Shown in pieces: positions 58,720 through 64,000 of a stretch of DNA of 64,000 nucleotides. Each line of letters begins with the position of its first letter. The first letter of the stretch is position 1. The stretch is taken from NCBI GenBank assembly GCA_032209605.1, contig JASFXZ010000014.1:3802912-3866911 (forward strand). The letters run 5' to 3'. This DNA is from Mactromeris polynyma. Lineage: Eukaryota > Mollusca > Bivalvia > Venerida > Mactridae. The notes beneath the pieces are model-generated. The model saw only the letters and a list, made by a program, of their open reading frames with translations, ran no database searches and had not been told where the DNA came from. The translations under genes were made by a program, and so were the position numbers.

Positions 58720-58830
58720 TCAGCAGCAACCTTTTTTGTCCTTCGTTTGGGGTCCACCTACATCATCTAATTGTATTCTGTCTTTGTCTTTAACATCTTC
58801 AGATTTCATAGCTTTATCATTCTGTAAGAC
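58720..58830 (-). CDS. RAB32: Rab32 exon 5: hypervariable tail and CC prenylation site
   Basis: Acceptor TATTTATAG; it encodes VLQNDKAMKSEDVKDKDRIQ, LDDVGGPQ, TKDKKGCC, stop TGA. The terminal CC is the geranylgeranylation signal. The acceptor region is repeated about eight more times upstream (58831-59125). Confidence 0.92.
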   Translation of the reverse strand, partial: VLQNDKAMKSEDVKDKDRIQLDDVGGPQTKDKKGCC

Positions 58831-61800
58831 CTATAAATAGATAAATGTTGAAGAATTCTGTTAGATCTATAAATAGATAAACGTTGAAGAATTCTGTTAG
58901 ATCTATAAATGGAATCCATGGAAGAATTCTGTAAGACCTATATGTTGAAGAATTCTGTTAGATCTATAAATAGAAATCCATTGAAGAAATCTTTAAGACC
59001 TATAAATAGATAAATGTTGAAGAATTCTGTTAGATCTATAAATAGAAATCCATTGAAGAAATCTTTAAGACCTATAAAAAGAAACATGTTGAAGAAATCT
59101 TTAAGATCTATAAATAGAAACACACTAACACATTTACTTCTCATCTGTCTCCTCATGTAGCAGAGTTTAATCATGTAGCCAGAAAGGCTGTATTATGTAC
59201 AAGAGCCAATGGTTATCCAACAAAATTTAGAAAGAATGCCATGCCATTGGTCAAGTCAATTTTAACACAGTACAAATGAATAACCAATCAGAAACTATTT
59301 CAGCAATAAGACAAGTATAATTTGGATGTATAGTTGTGTAGTTTGATTTAAACGTTTTGCTCATCAGAACCACCACTAAAGCTATCTGGAATAATCAGAC
59401 TATTGTCTTCTGTTTCTCTTTTTTTCAGTTACATACAGCAATAATCTAACTTCAACAGTGCGTCTAGGTTATACCAACAAGTACTTATTCATTCTTCTTC
59501 AAGCCACTGACAATATCCTGCACGATTCATGGGTATTGTAGTAAAGATTTTGTATATATAAGCTACATTGAAATTGTAACAGAAAGCAAATGCCTCCCAT
59601 GACCTTGAAACAATCAGATGAACAGTAAGAGGCTCTCGCTAATCTGCTGACATGATAAGCTTGCGTTTGCTTCCAGGACATTGAGTTTATCTAACATTGA
59701 GAACAGTTTCAAATCAATTAAATGATTATTAGACACCAGACTTACTTGAGTAACTAAAAATCTTGCTGAGTCATCTATGTTGATATTTTCTTTAGCTGAG
59801 GTTTCAAACCAGCCAATGAAACCCTTTTCTTTACAGAAATCATCAATCTGTGATGTATTGTTCATAAGGCCTTCTTTAGGTTGATCACACTGGAAAATAG
59901 ACATCAAAATATATGAATGCTATAGTAATAGTATGGTTATGTAATTTTCTAAATCAACAGTACCGGTAGGTAGTAATGAGACATTAATTTGTAACATTTT
60001 TTAATTTTTTAAACATCGCATATGAATTACATTTGATGCAAGTATGCAACACCTTGTTGACATGATACAATGGGGAGGTGTAATCAAGATAAATAGTCAA
60101 ATATGTTTGTACAAAATCACCGTATTTGGTCGCCAATTTGGAGAAAAGGCGCTTTCAACCTTTCCTCAGGTGGACTTATATAGCCCTTTATTAGACCAGT
60201 AAAAAATATGAAAAGCAATATCATGTTTTTATTTGTGGAGGTTTCTCAAAAAAGGTTTAATTTAAAGACAAAACAATGATTTATACTTTACAAGGAGAGT
60301 CACTCATGAAGTCTTAAAACATCTTCATAAAGGAGATAACTTGTTCAGTTATACTACTGGATATAACTTGCATACAAAAGGAAGGATATTCAACAGTATT
60401 TTGTATTTTTATTCATTTCAAGGGAATTACTAGGTTCAGTGCTGCTAGGGTTTGGCTAATGGTATGCATATGCCAATATGTATATATATTACTCAAGGGA
60501 GTTAAGTCATTCAACAGGTATGAACATTAATTCAAAGGAAGTAACTCATTCAACATCTTTCACTTACTTTATTTGCTAATAGAACACATGGCACAGGATT
60601 ACCATCCGGTAATTGAACTTTAAGGTCAAGGTCATTCTTCCATTTTGTTACAGCATCAAATGTCGATGCTCTCGATAAATCAAACACAATAAATGCACCC
60701 ACAGCTTCTTTGTAATAGACCCGAGTCATGTTACCAAACCTTTCCTGACCTGTGAATCAAACAATAACATGTATAATACTGACAATTCATAAGCCCTAAC
60801 ACCATAATAACTGGTTTCCATCTAGCTTCTCAAAATATCTGATCTAAAGAAGGAGAAAGAACTTTTTTAAAAATTCACAAAGAACCCATATTACTGTTCA
60901 TTTTTAGTACATCATTTTTCTGAGGGTATGGTTACAACAAGTCTGGTTTTCAGTAGGTTTGTAGTGTATTTAGTCTGATGTGTATATGGTCTGGTGGGTA
61001 TAGTGTCTGGTTTTTATATATTCTGGTAAGTATATGGTCTGGTAAGTATATGGTCTGGTAAGTATATGGTCTGGCTTTAAGAGATCGTGTTTTCAGATGT
61101 CCATAGAGTCTTATATGTGCAGTTACCTAACAACAATATACCAAGAGAGGGTCAATGGGCATTACTCCTGAGCTTGACGTCATATGTTTGAATCCCACCA
61201 TGTGCGATATACTTACATGACCCGGACAATTGCACGAATTAGGCACTAGAACTGGTCAGTACCTAGGAGACAGTGACATAGATAAATTAAGTTGTAAATG
61301 TTGCAAGTTGTAAGAAATTGTTTCACCACTGATGTAAAATTATAAAGTTTTAAACATAATACATTGCATAAAAGTACTTGTATTTATGACTTTCATGATC
61401 CATTATGACTTCTTGTAGAGAACAGCACATCAATGCAAATAAATATAAACAAAACATTGAGCAACATATACTATGAAATTGAAATCAAATTTCCAAGGGC
61501 TTTAAGCAGCAATGCAATCAGATGTCATGGTTACGATGATAAAAGGGACATGGGTACTGTACTGCAAGTTGAGGGGCAAGCTGTGAAGGGTCATTTTTGC
61601 TTATAAACATGTGACACCCAAGTAATTATTTCCCCCTGCATATCTACACTTAACTGCAACAGTTAATCAGTTTATCACAATGATTAGATACAAATAGGCC
61701 TATTCACTCCTCATCCAAAGTACTTCATAACTCAATCGTTATCATACGAAATTTTAAACTAAATTGCATGAACCATTGCTAAATATCAAATATTTATTCA

Positions 61801-63955
61801 TTCAAACACACATACATGTTCATGTATAATATTTAAATAATGTATGCACGTACATGTGTTGGTATTTGGACAAGTTTATTCATGCCAGTCAGGTTTCCAT
61901 AATTATCCATAATGCTTATAAGAGCATATTTTCAGTCATAGTTTAACACATCAGTAACAATGTAGAACACTCATTGAACTATGATACTATCACATCACTA
62001 GACATACCCCCAACTTGCTATTCAGTTTCAATGTCATCACTAGACATACACCCAACTTGCTATTCAGTTTCAATGTATTTATCAACCGTGGGAAAATGTG
62101 CCAGCTTACATTTTACAGGTTTTAGACCAGATCAAAAGTGACCAATCAAATTGATGCTTAGAAAGCATTGCTAAAGGAGAGTAACAAAGCATGTAACCCA
62201 GGAAGCAGTCATTGTGAATAACACATTTGATTATTTATATCTTGTTTCACAATCTATGTCAAGAATATCAGCTGAATTAAACAAAGGCGTTATCATAATA
62301 TCTGGTTTTAAAAAAAACACTGATTATAGTATTGACAAATGTTTCATTACATGCAACAGATTATTCTTAGTGCTTAGAGAACAAGACCTGTGATTGGTTA
62401 AAGTTTCTTGACTTTAACACACATGCACCTCACCATGCTTAATGTAATTTTGTTGCCTTTTTTCTACAAACCTGTTACACAATTTTTAGAGATATTGAGG
62501 TTTTGGTACTATGTGTAAAGTTTCATTTGAATCTCAAGACAAAGTTACTATGTGTACAATTTCATTGGAATCCCAAGACAAGGATACTAAGTGTAAACTT
62601 TTATTGGAATCTCAAGACAAAGGTACTATGTGTAAAATTTCATTGGAATCCCAAAACAAAGATACTAGACAAAGATACTTTGTGTAAAGTTTCATTGGAA
62701 TCTCAAGACAACGATACTATGTGTAAAGTAAAAAATGACCATTTTTGAGTTGAGTGCACTGGTTACAACACCCCCCCTCCTCATTCACCCATCAGATCCA
62801 CTAGTGCTACATGCCCCCTTTGATTGCATGAATACAAACCTGCAATATCCCATAGCTGCAAGCGGACAATTGTCTCCGCATCCCAGTTGATGACTTTCAA
62901 AGCAAAATCCACACCAATAGTAGCTCTGTAATGTTGGGAGAAAAATTGATGGACGTATCGTTTGATGATGGATGTTTTACCAGTTCCAAGTTCACCAATA
63001 ACCAAAATCTTGTACAAGTGTTCCTTCTTCTCGCCCCCGGTGGCCTAAAACAAACAAATTAACAAAGTCATGAAGTAAATCAGGGGGAAAAGTGTGCCTG
63101 ATGTGGGGCTCGAACCCTACACCCCCTAAACACTAAAACGGCACTCTACTGCCAGAGCTAACCGGGTGGCTTTCTTACCCCACACCACTACACTCCTCCC
63201 CTTCACGCATGTGAGGCTCAACCACCTTGGGCCATCAAACACTGCTGCCACCAATGACGTAAATCAAGGGGAAAAGTCCGCCCAATGTGGAGCTAGAACC
63301 CAAGACCCCCTAAACACTAGTACAGCACTCTACCGACTGAATGTTTGAAAGCATCTAGGGTGTAGAAATACCCCCGGTGCCCCCTCTAGCATTATTTGAC
63401 CATAGCGCAGCATTGGGGGCACTTGGGTAGAACCACTAACCTTTCATATGCCAGCTGGATAGCTTCCTAATGTACAAATTCTACATCCTGGGTGGGAAAT
63501 GGACACAAAGCGATGAAGAGCAAATGATATGAAGCTAGCTACTATAACATCTAAACCATGAAAGACACCTCTAGATTTTTAGACACATTAAAGATTTTTT
63601 TAGTGGGTCTGTTGGGTACCAAAAGGTAATTTTTACGCATGGCCTAACATGAATGCTTCACTCTATAATATCATATGATTCCATACTTGAAAGTAGTACT
63701 TCGGCTTTATAAATACAACTCACATTTTAAAAATAAAGACAATACTGGTAGAAAATATGTTACATCGACTGGCCTACCTTAAATGAATTAGTAAACACAG
63801 TAATAAACAGGACGTCAAATGTTCCCCTTTCTCTGAATATCCTACTGTTATATATCCTGGTGTGTGAAGCAATCTTCTGTCTCATAATCCTATATTGTTT
63901 TGCACAGTTTTCAACAAATTACTAAATAAATGACAAATACATGACTTACCCCCAT
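58720..63955 (-). CDS. RAB32: Gene model: Rab32/38 small GTPase (five exons, complete)
   Basis: Exons on the minus strand: 63955-63950 (ATG plus one codon), 63044-62840, 60749-60568, 59889-59746, 58830-58720. All phases match (0, 1, 0, 0), giving 215 aa, the usual Rab32 length. Motifs: P-loop GELGTGKT, switch I/family signature YRATIGVDFALKV, WDIAGQERF (IAGQE instead of TAGQE marks Rab32/38), NKCDQ, ETSAK, and the C-terminal prenylation site GCC. Rab32/38 directs traffic to lysosome-related organelles and mitochondria-ER contacts and acts as an AKAP for PKA in vertebrates. In molluscs pigment granules or digestive vacuoles are plausible targets (inference). Confidence 0.95.
58822..59125 (-). 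repeat. About 36-bp tandem repeat built from the Rab32 exon 5 splice acceptor
   Basis: About nine imperfect units (minus strand: ...TTCAACATTTATCTATTTATAG then GTCTTA or ATCTAA). The unit nearest the exon is the functional acceptor. Each upstream TATAG is followed by a short frame that meets a stop in the next unit's TAG. Confidence 0.88.
59746..59889 (-). CDS. RAB32: Rab32 exon 4: G4/G5 motifs
   Basis: Acceptor TATTTTCCAG, donor GTAAGT; 48 codons, phase 0 both sides. It completes NKCD (CDQPKEGL...), then IDDFCKEKGFIGWFETSAKE and NINIDDSARFLVTQ. Confidence 0.94.
60568..60749 (-). CDS. RAB32: Rab32 exon 3: switch II to NKxD
   Basis: Acceptor GTGATTCACAG style (pyrimidine-poor), donor GTAAGT. 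It encodes QERFGNMTRVYYKEAVGAFI, VFDLSRASTFDAVTKWKNDL and PVPCVLLANK; the catalytic Gln of GQE is present. None of the frames shows this as a long open reading frame, so homology and phase define it. Confidence 0.93.
61147..61375 (+). repeat. tRNA-derived SINE in Rab32 intron
   Basis: A weak tRNA-like head (GTTTGAATCCCACC as B box), then the body ACTGGTCAGTACCTAGGAGA and TTGTAAGAAATTGTTTCACC shared with 9159-9350. It lies antisense to the gene. Confidence 0.6.
62010..62080. repeat. Short tandem duplication (about 41 bp x2)
   Basis: CATCACTAGACATAC(C/A)CCCA followed by ACTTGCTATTCAGTTTCAAT occurs twice in tandem. Confidence 0.85.
62503..62738. repeat. About 38-bp tandem repeat, six copies, in Rab32 intron 2
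   Basis: Unit TACTATGTGTAAAGTTTCAT, TGGAATCTCAAGACAAAG. The array ends about 100 bases from exon 2. Confidence 0.9.
62840..63044 (-). CDS. RAB32: Rab32 exon 2: P-loop and switch I
   Basis: Acceptor TTTGTTTTAG, donor GTTTGT. It encodes EKKEHLYKILVIGELGTGKT, SIIKRYVHQFFSQHYRATIG, VDFALKV and LQLWDIA, ending one base into the Gly of IAGQE. GTP-binding G1 and switch I residues are intact. Confidence 0.95.
63072..63172 (-). repeat. tRNA-derived SINE head, copy 1
   Basis: On the minus strand, GGTTAGCTCTGGCAGTAGAG (A box) and GGGTTCGAGCCCCAC (B box) lie 33 bases apart, followed by TTTTCCCCCTGATTTAC. tRNA-like but no full cloverleaf. Confidence 0.65.
63250..63350 (-). repeat. tRNA-derived SINE head, copy 2
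   Basis: AGTCGGTAGAGTGCTGTACT and TTGGGTTCTAGCTCCACATT, then TTTTCCCCTTGATTTACGTC. Diverged repeat of copy 1, in the same orientation and about 180 bp away. Confidence 0.6.
63950..63955 (-). CDS. RAB32: Rab32 exon 1 (start codon)
   Basis: ATG GGG followed at once by a perfect GTAAGT donor; phase 0 matches exon 2 (Ala-Thr-Gly-Gly-Glu-Lys-Lys). The 5' UTR runs to the right, possibly past the window end. Inferred from splice signals, since two codons alone carry no homology. Confidence 0.65.
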
Positions 63956-64000
63956 ATTTTTACTATCAGTAACAAACGAAATCAATAAAAAAACTAGAAC

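Overview
This window is eukaryotic nuclear DNA, most likely from a bivalve mollusc. It has spliced genes with GT-AG introns, AT-rich non-coding DNA, very abundant minisatellites, tRNA-derived SINEs, small terminal-inverted-repeat (TIR) elements and a decayed Ty3/gypsy retroelement. The species assignment is inferred from protein families and repeat style, not proven.

Layout. (1) 462-21270, plus strand: one large multi-exon gene, 5' end outside the window, for a secreted protein. An IgGFc-binding-protein N-terminal domain sits in one 1.25-kb exon, followed by five six-cysteine (group A) SRCR domains of two exons each, and a four-exon ZP domain ending in a stop. All 15 exons join in frame, giving 1185 residues in this window. 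Its introns carry at least eight minisatellite arrays and several small transposons. (2) 21271-30680: largely non-coding, with a two-exon signal-peptide plus PAN/apple-like gene start on the minus strand (25716-26200) and a 3.4-kb, 28/30-bp satellite with higher-order structure. (3) 30680-37540: more arrays (17, 43 and 12/14 bp) and copies of a TIR element whose internal 17-bp unit repeatedly expands. (4) 37548-about 45150: a broken Ty3/gypsy element with a PNMA-like gag. Its first zinc knuckle is interrupted by a 3.89-kb DNA transposon (38510-42397) with about 300-bp TIRs and a TTA target duplication. That transposon carries a gene split by an apparent internal inversion. (5) 45318-45865: a near-perfect 548-bp foldback element with a 6-bp target duplication. 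(6) 46370-48900: two low-confidence minus-strand exons and a 264-bp TIR element. (7) 49265-52470: a very homogeneous 49-bp satellite of about 65 copies. (8) 52480-58700: mostly featureless, with one orphan minus-strand coding-like block. (9) 58720-63955, minus strand: a complete five-exon Rab32/38 gene of 215 aa.

The genes have no evident functional link. The SRCR/ZP gene and the PAN gene look like secreted recognition proteins of the kind common in bivalve immunity or mucus. Rab32 is a housekeeping trafficking GTPase. The strongest candidate for something undescribed is the long-TIR transposon inside the gag zinc knuckle. Next is the repeated pattern of tandem arrays abutting, or copying, 3' splice sites in two unrelated genes.
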